A stretch of 64,000 nt of DNA from Gloeophyllum trabeum ATCC 11539 (Eukaryota; Basidiomycota; Agaricomycetes; Gloeophyllales; Gloeophyllaceae): the NCBI RefSeq assembly GCF_000344685.1, contig NW_006920428.1, forward strand, positions 1-64,000, in the 5' to 3' direction. Shown piece after piece: positions 22,569-34,414 of the stretch. The notes under the pieces were generated by a model. That model saw only the letters and a program-made list of their open reading frames with translations, did no database searches and was not told where the DNA came from. Made by a program: the position numbers and the translations under genes. Numbering within the stretch: position 1 is the stretch's first letter; every line of letters starts with the position of its first letter.

Positions 22569-25500
22569 TCAGATCTTTACAAAGATTGCCAATTCTGAAG
22601 AGAAGAGCTCAGGAAATACCCCCAACTTGTCCCAAATGGCATCATAGGAAGGCTGCTCTTCTGGATGTGCTTTGAGATCTCCCTCCCATGCAACACAGAA
22701 TTTCATCCATTGCTCTCTTGTAGCCTCAGTCGGACTTAGTGAATCCAGGAATGCTGCAACGGCAGACAATATTCCATAGCTGATAAAGGTCTGTAACAAC
22801 AGGTGACTTGTGACTGTTGTGTCTTGTAGAAGCTCTGCAATCATCCTGCATGTTCTATCCTTCAACCCATATTGCTTGAGCATCAAATTGATGAGCTGCA
22901 TCAGTTCTGATGTGAGTTGCCCAGCTTTGACTGTCAGGTTTGGCCACACTGCATCAAGCACAGCAAAGAGGACTTTTGTCAGAGTATGTTGTTGCCACTC
23001 TGTCAGATTTGCATTACTGGTCCAGGACTTCAACAGCACAGTTAGCTGCTCAAGAGCATCCAGTGAGAGAGATGTCATGGGTGCATCAGCTAGATAGCCC
23101 CACATGCCCTGGAAGTCTGTGAGTGGCACTTTCATCAGGATGGGATCAAGACTTGGAAGATCCATATTCAGTTGAGTTTCACAGAGCAGTGCTGTAGCGA
23201 TAGAGAAAATTTCACATATCTCACAACCATGTTCTGAGTGGGCTGAGTGATTTAGCTCCCAAATCTCATTGACAAGATTTACTATCCACTTGAGGCTGCT
23301 GAGCCTCATGTCATTGTAAGGAGTCTTGGATGCCCCTGTTTCGTTATCCTTTAGGAATGCTCTTCTCTCTTGGGGTGACTGATGACTCATCATAGTGATA
23401 CATAGAACTGCCTTGTGTTCCACATCCTTGCTTAGCTTATGGTGTATGCCATGGTCCAGGACCTTCAACAGTTGCAGGATGATATCCTGATCATTGATGG
23501 CACCAGTACTTCCATGTCTTTTCAATGATTTGTTTGACAAAGCATGGGCTAAGCTCCTAAGAATGAGAGACAGTGTCTTGACTGCTAGACCATTTGGGTG
23601 CATGTTATGATAGGAGAGCATCTTGACCAGATCATTCATAGGACATTTTGTATCAATTTCACCCAGGTCACACAGATCATTGTCTGGGTGAAGATAGTAA
23701 TAGTAAGCTTCCGTGGACACAAGTAGGGCAATGCCATAGATAGCTTCTTGAAGTATGTGACCATCACCAACCTCCACCATGTACCTCACATCTCTGCAGA
23801 ACTGCAGCCAGTCTCCATACAGCCAGGAATATGGTCTTTGTGCCAGTGATGAAGATATTGGTAGTGTACCATACAGGTACAGAGGGTGACTCCAAATTGA
23901 TATCAGTATCTCCATGAAGACAGAGACTTTATTGAGTGGACCAAGGTGGTAAGGTGCTGTGTGCACCTCCCAGTGATGCCCTTGAGGCACATGTGACCTG
24001 TCAACAAGGATCTTCATAATGTCACATTCTTGCATCTTGAACATTATCACAGCACTGTCTGAGGACTCCCCAGACAAAGGGAAGCAGGAAAGTGATGACA
24101 AAGCAAGATCAGTCACTTCATTGTTGCTGGACATTTGTGTAAGCCATAGTACAATGTCAAGCTTCAAAAACATGGATGTTTTCTCAATGTCTAGCTGTTC
24201 AGAAGGCATCTTTGGGACTAGCTTCAACTTTGCTTGAGCTTCTTTTCTTGAGCTTGAGGAGATAAAATCCTGAGGATGTGATACAATCCTCGTAATCACA
24301 TGCCACATCTTGATCATACATGTGTATGCCTGGAATGTCAGCCCTGTGACAGCACTCTTATAAGGGCATCCAGGGAACATGAGTGGCAGTATAATTGTGG
24401 CAGCATAGCATGATAAAAGCATAGTTGTCAGGATCAGCACTTCATAGGCTATGATCTTGTTGATCTGCCACAATTGAACTACTAGTCCAGCCAGAAACAA
24501 GGCAACTGCAGCATAGAGCAGTAGAGGCAGGACAGATGTGATGCCTGGGACATGCCACTTCACTAGAGCATTGTATCTATACTGCCTTCGCAGTGCATGA
24601 TGATCAACAGCTCCACTATCCAGATTGGCTCTGTAGGCTTGAAGCCATTGTTTAACCAGGATTGCTACCATAGCTGATCCTAAGCAGCAGGTTAAGCTTG
24701 CAAACCATAGAGCATTGACTGTAAGTGCAGATACACTTGGCATAAAGTTCTCTTGGGTGGATGAGCAATGGCCTCCATTAGCCACTGCATCATTTGATGT
24801 GCCATTTGCAAGTGCCAGCTTGATATCCTGAAGTAGGTGAACCATAGCATCCTGTGGATCAGGTTGGAGGGTGGGATAGAATTGTATAATAAAAGCTGTT
24901 GATATGGCAGAGAATAGTGCAGACTAGCATGATCATAAGACTACAGAAACTCTCCAGTGTTATTTAGAGGCTTACAAAAACCAGAATAACATCCATATTT
25001 TGATTGATATGCATAGCATTTTCCTTGTCATACACTGCTGCCTCCTGAGTATAGGCACTGTAAAGCTTTTGATTCAGATCAACAGCTTAACCACTAGTTA
25101 GATTTCACATCATAATGCAGGTAACAGGAGGCATACTGGATGATGGAGGTGGCATATCTTGACCCTGTTTCACAGCCTGTTGTGCTTCTGGAGCATAGTC
25201 CTTCATTGGCCCATGATATCCTAATTGAGCATTTGCAGCTTGAGGGAAAATTGGTTCAGCTCGAAATCTGGCAAAGCGCCTAGCTCTTTCCTGGATATAC
25301 TTTGTATCATGGCTGTCAATGCCAGCAGGAAGAGCCTGAGGAGATGTTGCTCCTTCAGCCTCACTATCAATGTGGCTGGCATTGGGATGTGTTTCGGTAG
25401 GCCCAGGTATTGCTTGACCTTGGACAGCACTTCCGCCAGTTACAGCTTCCTTTCCACCATCCAGATCAGATTTGTTGCCAGATTTGGTTCCCGGTGATCG

Positions 25501-25888
25501 AGATGGCACCAGACCACCAAGCTGGACGCTCGCAGGTATCCCCTCAAGTCCAAGATTACTGTCAGACAAGGGTGCCGGTCGAACACGGGCAGGCGAGTTC
25601 TGGTCGATGTAATCAACACTCAAGACTTGTCCCTAGCAAGCGACACGACCAATAATTTCGTTATCATCGCATTGAACGGGAACATCCATCAGTCCCAGCA
25701 GAATCGCAATATCGAATGGAACCGCGCACCTCGCGTTTCTCGTTCGCGCTTGAGTTCCCCTCAAACTCTGACCCCTTGACGATGGGTGGGTCCGAGGTAT
25801 TGTGTTCCAACGTGCCAGCTGTCTGATCGTTCGTGTCAGGCTGTAGTTTCGCGTCGGTTTCACGGGAAGGGTGGTTCGAATCGCTCAT
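22569..25888 (-). CDS. DUF6535 domain membrane protein
   Basis: Exons 25888-25730, 25632-25137, 25085-24976 and 24923-22569 give 1039 residues. The N-terminal 180 residues are hydrophilic and low-complexity. DUF6535 follows, with the typical lead-in LYSAYTQEAAVYDKENA and four predicted transmembrane helices: VILVFSALFSAISTAFII, ALWFASLTCCLGSAMVAILV (ending in KQWL), VLPLLLYAAVALFLAGLVV and LILTTMLLSCYAATIILPL. The remaining roughly 700 residues are cytosolic, helical and HEAT-like. The family is greatly expanded in mushroom-forming fungi and has no known function. All four exons join in frame, which supports the upstream start at 25888. Codon use from about 22140 to 25200 is unlike the neighbours, with CpG nearly absent. 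The first intron (97 nt) is longer than usual. Confidence 0.82.
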
Positions 25889-27913
25889 ATTCTCTGGCGA
25901 TGTCGATGAAGGTCAAGAGAGAGAGAGGTGGGAATGGTTTGCACTGCTGTTTTCTCAGAGGGCCACTCCAAGCCCAGACTCTCCAGTCGCCATCCCAATT
26001 TGTCGCAATGTGACCGAAGAGTTGTCCGAACAAGAGCAAGGTGAAACGCCGTCGCCGAGCTCACCGATAGAATCTGATTGCTACCGTCAGCTGCAGGTTG
26101 AATGATTATTGATGCATACGTGACCAGGACGCTCACGCTCAGCCAACGCTCAGGCGTTATGCTTCATACCGTCCACGGTATCACTCGGGGCCTATCTTGC
26201 CCTTGGCCAGGGCAGATGCCAATACGAGATCGGTAAATGTTTGCAACCTCTTGGCATGCTGCTTTTCGCCGCGGGTGCGTGGCTATAAGTATCCGCTGTG
26301 CGGCATCTATAATGCTCGTGGATATGCGCATGCGCGGACGGACAGTCACCAGCGCATCATACTCGCAGAGTTCTTTCAGCCCCAGCGCCTGATGGGGCCT
26401 ACGAACACACCTCTTCCTTTATCAAGTCTTAGCCAGTAGAGGTGACTATCTTCTTCATTCTCGAACACGCCTGCCCATTGCTCGGCGTACTAAGGTAATG
26501 TGTCATCACTCCCCAGCAGGAGGATTCGTGATAGTTCTGAACCGATGTCGGTGCGCACCACAAACTCTGCAGCCTACAAGCTGTCAACAAATACTTCTAC
26601 CACGTTTATCTTCAGACAGAGGTTCGGCCGCACATCCTCTGCCTGCATTCGCTGACGTCTGGGTGAGTTCTAGGCAGCGTCACAACTTGAGCGTGCTCCT
26701 GTTTGTCGCGCGCATGAAATGCTAAGCGCCCACTGTGCAACCTGCACTTGCTCGCGCGCACGCTCTGCAAGGGGGACGATACTGCTGCTGCCCGCGTAGC
26801 TGATCGGACACGGAAATATTCTCGTGCCCATCCAAACGTAAGGAGTGTAGCGTCTCGTGGCGAAGTGTCTCGCGCATCTGCCGGCCGTTCATATAACATC
26901 CCTTGCAGGGTTTGTGCCTGAGTGCATTGGCCATTGACAGGTCTCATACCTATCCCCCATCAAGCGCTTACTACTCGTGCTAGCTGGCATAACTCGAAGC
27001 GGATCCTAGTCTACACATCGCCCGGTGCCCTACTCAAATCGCCAGACTCGAGGCTCTTGTCGCCGACGCCCCCGTTTGCGTGCCATGAAGCTTACAGACG
27101 CAGAACTTCCTCGCGAGCCTGACACCGGCCCTGCCTGTAGCCCCTCATCCTGCCACGGCTTGCCTCCCTATCTCTTGGTCACGACGGGTCTTCCTATTTG
27201 TCCCCGGCGACCACTTCCCGGCCCTCCGTCCCTTCATGTACGTACAAGTCTACAGAGTCCTCCATACCGTCGCAGCTCCTCGCGCAGTACAGTATCCACT
27301 GCGATTTTTCACGCAGACGAGTCTCTTGTCCACCTCCGAGAAGACCTCCACGCGCTAACCACATCCTCCCCCCTTCGCCCCCACGTACCGCCTGGTCGTT
27401 GACCTCGAAGCACGAGTACGAGGTCCCCACACGTCATTTGCGCAACACCATATCGGCGGTATGATTTTAGATATCATCATGGGTATCCTCCACAAGAACC
27501 CGATGAAAATGGAATCGCCCTGCCCTCCAGTTACTGTCAACAAGAGGCGGGTTGCTTGGTCAGCCCTGAGATAGCAGTGAGGGCGAAATGCCAGCCTCGT
27601 TAGAGGGGCAGGGTCACGAACACACGAATGGTAGACGAGTCCACTCGCCTTTCAGACTGCTGACCGGAAAGTAGATGTGATTAGCGTTGCATAATTGAGA
27701 CAACAGACAGTAGTGTAAATATAGAAGTACACCCGTAGATGAGTCCGTAAGCTCCTTTTACACCCCAGTAAAGTAGAACGTCTACGAAAGGCAAATAAGT
27801 CCGTGAAGCTCCTCTGGAAACGATCCGATCTTGTCGTAAGAATTATCAAGGGTCATCGCCGGCGTACCACATAAGGTCTTCGTCGACCTCGTCATGTCTT
27901 CTCATTACGCAGC
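25889..27913. other. Gene-poor 2-kb region
   Basis: No convincing gene was found. Several short frames exist (for example 27025-27402, and an open stretch ending at 27574), but none shows a family motif or consistent splice sites. No tRNA or repeat was recognised. Confidence 0.45.
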
Positions 27914-28732
27914 TCAGGACGATACCATCCCGACCATGGGCTGCTGCACCGGCGGCATAGACGTGGGCACAGGCCGCCACTTCATCCTCGACGGTGCCGT
28001 CTCGCCATACGCCCACTCCTCCTCCGCATCCTCCTCCATACGCTCCTCCTCATCCTCATCGCAATCGCAGTCCTGCACGTACACGCCTACGCCGCTCTCC
28101 TCCGGCTCGATGAGCACCTCGACGCTCCGCCTCCGCTCCTTGACCTGCAGCTTCTTCAGCGCGGCGATGAGGTCGTCCGCGAGCGGCGCCGCGTTCGGCG
28201 GCTCCTCCTTAATGGGCTCCCACCCGACGGGCGGGGAGCCTGGGGGTGAAATGAGGAAGTTCTTCTCGAGTGGCGGGGGTTTGAGGTGGTTCGAGTCTCC
28301 GTCTGCGCCGGGTGAGGGGAGCGACACAGGAATGGGGTCACCACGATATACTCGCAAGATCGTTTCAGGGCTGCAGGGAAGTAAATTAAATGCTTCGCTT
28401 CTCGCCAAGGTGAGAGAGAAAGATACTCACCTGTCTTTCGTCGCTTCTATGATAAGCCCGTCGCATTCCAACTTCGCCTGCTCGGCGTCGTCCTCGTTAT
28501 AGTACACCAGGATCGCTCTTGCGAACGCCCTAATCGGCGCCCACGAGTGTATCGGGCCATAGCTTGCAAAATGTTCTTTTAACGTGGCGAGAACCAGCGG
28601 GTGGAAAAAGGCCGGAGGCAGCTGGGTGATGATCAGCGTGTTCGTGCGCCGCGAGCTCGGTGACGGCGAGCGCGACGAGGACGACTTGAGCGACGGCGGC
28701 GAGGGGATGCGGATGGAAAGTTCGGTGGTCAT
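27914..28732 (-). CDS. Calcipressin (regulator of calcineurin, RCAN/Rcn1 family)
   Basis: Exons 28732-28431 and 28370-27914 give 252 residues. An RNA-recognition-like N-terminal fold (NTLIITQLPPAFFHPLVLAT, ARAILVYYNEDDAEQAK) is followed by the family's hallmark LxxPPxxKNFLISPPGSPPVGWEP segment. That segment contains the SP-repeat regulated by phosphorylation in this family. Near the end is a calcineurin-docking-like stretch (EVLIEPEE), then an acidic run. Calcipressins bind and modulate the Ca2+/calmodulin phosphatase calcineurin. The length agrees with fungal Rcn1. The 60-nt intron sits after the RRM-like fold. Position and motif order leave little doubt. Confidence 0.93.
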
Positions 28733-29217
28733 GGTTGTGTCGGACGATGAGGAGAGTGCGAGCGGAGAATAGGCGGGTGTTTGTAGTGGGGTGGGAGGAG
28801 GTGAAGGAGGATCTTATAGGCCTGCTTACGTCATGTCTAATGACCGTGGAAAGCAGTGCTTCGATCGGCTCGTGTGGCGGCTGCTGCAGGTTTCTGCCGC
28901 CACACAGCCCAAATACAACAAGTTCGGTGCCCGACAAGCCGTCGCGCACACGACAGTAGCTGTCGTTATGGCGATGAATAGATTGTCCATATGCATTGGA
29001 AAACACGATAGAAACATGTGTGAAAAAGCATTGCTACAGTGGTTTGTTAGAGTACAACAACAGCCTCGCGCGAATTTTCGCCACGCCACCCCGACTGCGT
29101 AGATCCTGTGCACATTCACTAGCATCTGGCCTCCGACCGCGCGCGCAGTCGCAAATCTACTTGGCGTGGAGAGTAAGTTTGAGGGGTTGTATGGCAAGTA
29201 AGACCATAAGGAAGCCT
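28733..29217. other. Intergenic, no gene seen
   Basis: This is the promoter side of calcipressin and the 3' side of the CCDC124-like gene. Nothing recognisable was found beyond short frames. Confidence 0.5.
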
Positions 29218-30273
29218 CTAGGACTTGTCCCGGAGGCGGTTCTCGACTTCCGCCTTCTTCTTGTTGAGTGCTTCGACCCTCTCTTCCTTGCTCGCGTCGT
29301 ACGATATCGTGACTTGGTTGAATCTGTGCACACCGAGGGTTAGGTCTTGACAGAGCCAAGAGGCATGGTGCCACTCACGGGTTCTCGGGCGACTTCTGGA
29401 ACTGCTTGTACAGCAAATCCTAATATGCGAGGTCAGAAGGTCGGAAGCTGTGTAACACGCGCAGATGCGCACCTGGTACTGCTGCAGTCGGAGGCCGGGG
29501 TGCTGTGCGATGCGATTCGTGAGGATCAATCGACAGAGATCGGTATCAAAACTATGCATACCTCAGCCCTGACGTTCGGCAGCTCGCGTTCCTTGTACGC
29601 TTCGAACGCAGCCTACATAAACATTCATTATATAGTTCCAAGATCTCTTAACATCGCTGACGAACCTTGAATCGTCGCTGCAAAGATCGAACCGTGGGTC
29701 AGTATCCATCCTAGAGTAACTGACACGAGACACGACGCACCTCCGGATGTCTCTCCAATTCTGCCGCCTTGCTGCCCACACTCGCCTTGTCCATCTTCGC
29801 CGTAACAACCTCCAGCAGATCCAACGCATTATCAATACCTGTCGCCGAGTAGCTCTCAGGTTCCTCCTTCTTCGTCGGGTCGGCGAGTCCACCGCCCGCA
29901 GCGATCGCTCCTGGCCCAGCCGGCTTCGGCGCAGGCTTGTCCTTCTTCCCGCCAGCCTTGGGAGCAGCCTTAGGCTTCGACGGAAGAGACGCCTCCTCCT
30001 CAGCCAGGAGCCGTGCGGCCTCTGCCTTGCGTGCCAGTTCGGCTTGCCGCCTGGCCTCTTTCTCTTCTTTGCTTCTGCTAGTTTTCGCGCCGTCTTGCCA
30101 TTGCTCTGCCTCCTTCGCCTCCTGAGCGCCACTACTGGTGAGATGGAAGGCATGGTTGTGAGCGGGGGTAGACGAACCTTGGCTGCAGCTGCAGCAGCCT
30201 GCTTCTTGTTCTCGTTCTCCGCCTTCTTGGCCCGACCGGCCTCCTTCTTTGCGTTTCCTCCCTTCGGCGCCAT
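29218..30273 (-). CDS. CCDC124/Lso2-family ribosome-associated coiled-coil protein
   Basis: Seven exons (30273-30178, 30121-29741, 29677-29666, 29612-29562, 29502-29473, 29419-29379, 29323-29218) give 238 residues. The N-terminus is highly basic and helical (MAPKGGNAKKEAGRAKKAEN). A charged coiled coil follows (KEEKEARRQAELARKAEAAR). The conserved C-terminal block is assembled across five exons: HPERRFKAAFEAYKEREL, HPGLRLQQYQDLLYKQF, KSPENPFNQ. These motifs match human CCDC124, a cytoplasmic factor that binds idle 80S ribosomes in the intersubunit space and helps translation restart. Exon 3 is only 12 nt (RRFK) but is needed for the conserved motif. It is transcribed divergently from the DUF6699 gene at 30731. 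Confidence 0.92.
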
Positions 30274-30730
30274 AATCACAGATATTCAAGACAAACCTGG
30301 TTGATAAACTCTGAAATATCCAGGTAAACCGGAAGAAACACGCAAGCCTCGCGGTGGTGGTGAGTCGCAGAGGATGATCTCAATTATCTAATCTTGGACG
30401 TCCAGGACCGATTACCCCGGTTTAGGCTCCCTTCCAGCCTTTCTAAGACAGGCTACATGTACCGGTAAGCAATACTGGGAAGGAGTCCGGTGTCGAAAAC
30501 AAGTCCCGGTAAATGCCGATTCAGCCTCGTTTATGATCGTGGCTGTGCATCCGATTGAAAGATCCATCAGGCGGCGTTGAAGGCTTACGGTCTGCAGGCG
30601 GGAAGCACTGCTTGACTCGGTGCTTCTTCTTCTTATATACGCCTGTATACCACTCACTACCGATCCTTTCAATCAATCCCGGATTTACTGCTGCTAAACA
30701 TCTTTTACGCTTGAGAACACGCTATCGCTA
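30274..30730. promoter_or_regulatory. Divergent promoter region (CCDC124-like / DUF6699)
   Basis: The 457 bp between two start codons reading away from each other must hold both promoters. No consensus element stands out. Confidence 0.4.
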
Positions 30731-31576
30731 TGGCTGAACAGATTGGGAAGTGGTCCCCCGGGATGTCTTGTGAGTCCTAGCGTCCGATGTTGTTGAGTGC
30801 ATCGTTCACGGAACGCTACCGCTCAGATGGCCCGGTGCTTACTCAGACGGACTTGTACCTCCTCAAGAGCGAGCTGCAGCTGCATCCCGTGCTCACCGAC
30901 TCGCACCCGACCTTCCATCTCGTGTTCAATCTCTCCACAGGTGTGTAATACATCCGCGTGTTTCTTGGCTCGTAACGGACTTGGTATGATCAATGCGTTT
31001 AGGCCAGACGGGCGGCTTCAACCCAGACGCGTCGGATCGCGACCTGCCCTTCTCGTGCAAAGACGAGCCAGCGACGCTTCCGCGCGTGCAAGAGCTCATC
31101 CTGATCACCGAACACAGCCCGTGGTGCACCATCGTCAAGAACGAGCGCGGCGTCACGCTGGGCGACATCTGCGCCACCGTCTGGAAAGAGTGAGCAGTGG
31201 TGTAGCTGCGAAAATTGCGAGGGTGCAGTGCTAATTCCGGGGCGTGATAGGTACACAGAGAACTACGTCACGGACTCCGAGTTCGCGGCGCTGCCCCCGC
31301 GGCTGCAGGAGCACGTCCGAAGGACCGCGGCGCATAACCAGCATTCGCAGCAGGGCGGCGCGTGGAACCTGTATTACTCGCCCGCGCCCACGAATACGCG
31401 GATGAGGCGCGTCGGTAAGTTTTAACCCATTTGGTAGACACCGCTCCGCTGACGTTACGATAGATTGGCTGAGGGAGCGCGTATTCTTCGATAGTCTTGT
31501 CAAGAATGACAGCTACTCTGTCTCGCGGCTCGGATTCAAGGCGCCGAATATCTTTTGCATGAAGCTATCCAGCTAG
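30731..31576 (+). CDS. DUF6699 family protein
   Basis: Exons 30731-30770, 30827-30940, 31003-31189, 31251-31414 and 31464-31576 give 205 residues. The family pattern is present: LYLLKSELQLHPVL and FHLVFNLST; then EPATLPRVQELILITEHSPWC followed by VKNERGVTLGDICATVWKEY; finally RRVDWLRERVFFDSLVK. DUF6699 proteins are small soluble proteins abundant in Agaricomycetes, with no established function. The first exon is only 13 codons. The frame is restored at all four introns. A second DUF6699 gene follows at 32996. Confidence 0.85.
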
Positions 31577-32995
31577 ATTCCCACCTATCGCGATGGACTC
31601 TGGAACTTATTCCGTTTGTACCAGATATCTACCTCCCTCTTGTTTCCACCGCAACGACCTCCATGTATCACTACTCCAGATCTATGTACCTATATCTACT
31701 ACATCCATATCTTGATCTATACTTACATTCCCCGCGCTGCGATCGATACGATTCGGAGCGATTACAGGCGGTACATTCTACACCGGTACCTTCTTTCGCG
31801 GGGACAAAAGAAAGGCATCTGATAATTCACTGCTATATGGAGTATGCGCAGTGATTATCGGGTTATCGGAAATTACAGCTGCAGTTCTACGGCGATCCCC
31901 TCTATAACGGGATACTAGGGGAAGCTGATACGTGCTCCTATAATTCCAATATGAATGTTTGTTGCCAGATGTACTGGTCATATGTTTCGACTGTAGTAGG
32001 TCTAGTCATTCACTACTTGACTCGTGATCATTCCAGATTTCTGTAATTTGCTCGTGGTACAATATATCCCAACTTGTATGGTGCATGGACGGCTCCGAGA
32101 GGTCTGTGGCGGAAGCAGGCTAAGATTCCGCCAGATGAATTCGCGACACGCTGCCAACCAAGCCACCCTCACCGCCACCGAATGGCATCGAATCCACATG
32201 GTGAAAGTCTGTGAGGCATCGCGAGGTCGTGCAGGCCGTCCTGGGGTTGGTAATTTCTTGTTCGATTTCCCCTGCTATCAATGTTGATTGGGGAGACTGC
32301 TGGGCTCCGTTTATTATATTCTATTGCTGAGGCTCAACCTGGGTTCCTTCATCATTTGAATCCGCTTTCCTGACCGGCTCGCAAATGCAAAGTTGCGCAC
32401 TACGCTTCGGTCGACCGTGGAAACTACTGCGCGCCGCTGCGTCACGCTTCTTCCCACGTCCCGGACCTTGAGTGCCTGCTGCTGTTGCAATGGTACAGCC
32501 CATGCTATGACTCAATCACGCACGCCCGCAGACACACCCACCCACAATTCCAGCCACGACGACCACCAATACCCGCCAGAAATTCTGCTCTAGCTTGAAC
32601 GGAGGGCATCTGACATACCCTGCGCCCAAGCCGCCATAAAAGGCTCCCTCGGTGGGTATAGCAGCGCTCCAGATATTTCCGGAACAGCTTTAGATTTGGG
32701 TTCGGAAGAGCTGAAATTTGTTGAACCAGGACATCGCCAAAACGCTCGCAGCGGCGGGCACACTGACTTGAGGTGCGTGCTAGCCAGACTTGTTTCGTTC
32801 GAGAGCACGCTTGGCTGAGTAGCGTGTACCGGTGCGCATAGGAATTCCCTTTCCAGGGCAAGTTCTCGCCCGAGTCACAGCAATCACACCGTACTTGGTC
32901 AGTACTCACTCACCCTGCCTCGGCGTCTCCATGACTCAGTCAGTCACGCCCCACCGCCGCCAGCGTAGCCCTTTCCCCGTTCATATCAACCCAAA
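31577..32995. other. Intergenic, no gene seen
   Basis: A 1.4-kb spacer between the two DUF6699 genes. Short frames on both strands lack family features. Confidence 0.45.
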
Positions 32996-34414
32996 ATGTC
33001 GCTCGAAGGCACCCCGTTCATCCCACCGATCTCCCCTCCCCAAGACCCGCGCACTCCGGGTCAAGTCCGTCCTCCCGTCCTCCCCTCTCCCGCGCAGCTC
33101 AGCGACGCCCCGCTTCCAGGCTGGGCCAACGCCCCCCAATCTCCTGCCAACTACCCGCAGTTCTACCCAGGTCTGGCGTCGCCGTACGGGGCAACTCCAT
33201 ACATCCCGGCGGCCTACCCGCCCGCCGGGATACCCCCTGGGTCGTATTTCCCGCCGCCTGTCGCCCTCCCCCAACTCCAAGTCAATGGGCGTTCCCCCGC
33301 CGCCCATCCTGGTGGGCTGCCTCCCGATTACTATGCGTATGCAGCAGCGCAAGCTCAGGCGGCGGCCGCGGCGGCATATGGGTTCCCTGGGCATCCCGGC
33401 ACAGGTTACGTACCCTTCCAGACACCGCTGCCCCCCGTAGGCTACGGGTTACCGCCGCCGGGCCCGCCGCCGCCTGGGTGGGGCGCGCCGCCGGCAGCGT
33501 CGCCTTTCTCACCTGGGTGGGGCCCGCTTCCCGGCGCACCCCCGCCACCGGCACCCCCGGCCCAGCCTGCTGCCCCTGCCGAAGCACCCCCGAGCCACGT
33601 GATGGAGGATCGTCTGCTGCCCAAGGATGGGAGCACCCTGATTTCCCGCTTCGCTGTCGGAAGGCACTGTGAGTTCCTTTATTTTCTAGGTGGAATTGTA
33701 CTGACCAGTGGTGCAGACGGGCCGATCCTCACGCCCTTCATCGCGCGAGTTGTCGAAGCCCGCATCGAGCTCAACCCCATCCTGCTCCCGCCAGGGGACG
33801 ATGCCGAGGACTATCTCACCTGGAACATGCTCTTCGACTCTGCGTACTGTCAACGCCGCAGTGAGCCTACCGGCCGCTCGTGGCTCAAAGGGCGGGACCA
33901 CCCCGCGACCATCCCGCGCCTTACCTCGATACGCCTCATCCTGCAAGGTTTACCGTGGGTTATCACCATCGACGCCACCGACGACTCGACAGGGGTCACG
34001 TGTGGCGAGATCATCGACAAGCTCAGCGACTTCCTGCACAAGGCCGTCTCCAAGTCTGACCACGACAAGCTCACGAAGGAGCAACAACAAGCGCACCTCA
34101 AGACGTATTACCACAACCGTTCCGCATCGGACGGCGTTCCCGGGGGCCGGCTCGGCCGCCCAATGATGCGCCTCGACTGGCTCGGCGACAAGACGATGTT
34201 CGGCGGCATCGCGATCGACGACGAGTACGTGAAACAGGTATGCGGCGACGTCCTCCCGTGCACATTCGTGGTGCGCTGCGAGAAACGCTTTATGATGACC
34301 GAGGAGGAGAGGAGGGAGCACGATCATTTGGAGACCCTCATTGAGCATGAGAGGCCGCGGTCCGCCGCCAGCAGACCACGATCTAGGGCGACGAGCACTC
34401 ATAGCAGGGAGTGA
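32996..34414 (+). CDS. DUF6699 protein with long proline-rich N-terminus
   Basis: Exons 32996-33668 and 33717-34414 give 456 residues. Residues 1-205 are extremely rich in Pro, Gly, Ala and Tyr (repeated PPPG, AAYPPAG, PPGW), giving a disordered, low-complexity region. The DUF6699 core follows: LTPFIARVVEARIELNPILL, DYLTWNMLF, PATIPRLTSIRLI and GVTCGEIIDKLSDFLH. The C-terminus has a charged tail (RSAASRPRSRATSTHSRE). Such Pro/Tyr-rich tails often mediate phase separation or SH3/WW binding; that role is inference only. The 48-nt intron joins AVGRHYGPILTPF in frame. Confidence 0.85.
   Translation: MSLEGTPFIPPISPPQDPRTPGQVRPPVLPSPAQLSDAPLPGWANAPQSPANYPQFYPGLASPYGATPYIPAAYPPAGIPPGSYFPPPVALPQLQVNGRSPAAHPGGLPPDYYAYAAAQAQAAAAAAYGFPGHPGTGYVPFQTPLPPVGYGLPPPGPPPPGWGAPPAASPFSPGWGPLPGAPPPPAPPAQPAAPAEAPPSHVMEDRLLPKDGSTLISRFAVGRHCEFLYFLGGIVLTSGADGPILTPFIARVVEARIELNPILLPPGDDAEDYLTWNMLFDSAYCQRRSEPTGRSWLKGRDHPATIPRLTSIRLILQGLPWVITIDATDDSTGVTCGEIIDKLSDFLHKAVSKSDHDKLTKEQQQAHLKTYYHNRSASDGVPGGRLGRPMMRLDWLGDKTMFGGIAIDDEYVKQVCGDVLPCTFVVRCEKRFMMTEEERREHDHLETLIEHERPRSAASRPRSRATSTHSRE

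Noticed and set aside
27025..27574. Open frames that read protein-like (for example YRLVVDLEARVRG ending at 27574)
   Set aside because: No start, splice pattern or family match could be put together; a decayed gene is possible but unsupported.
31577..32995. Possible extra gene between the DUF6699 pair
   Set aside because: The longest frames (32505-32909 minus, 32832-33440 plus) are either featureless or shadows of the downstream gene.
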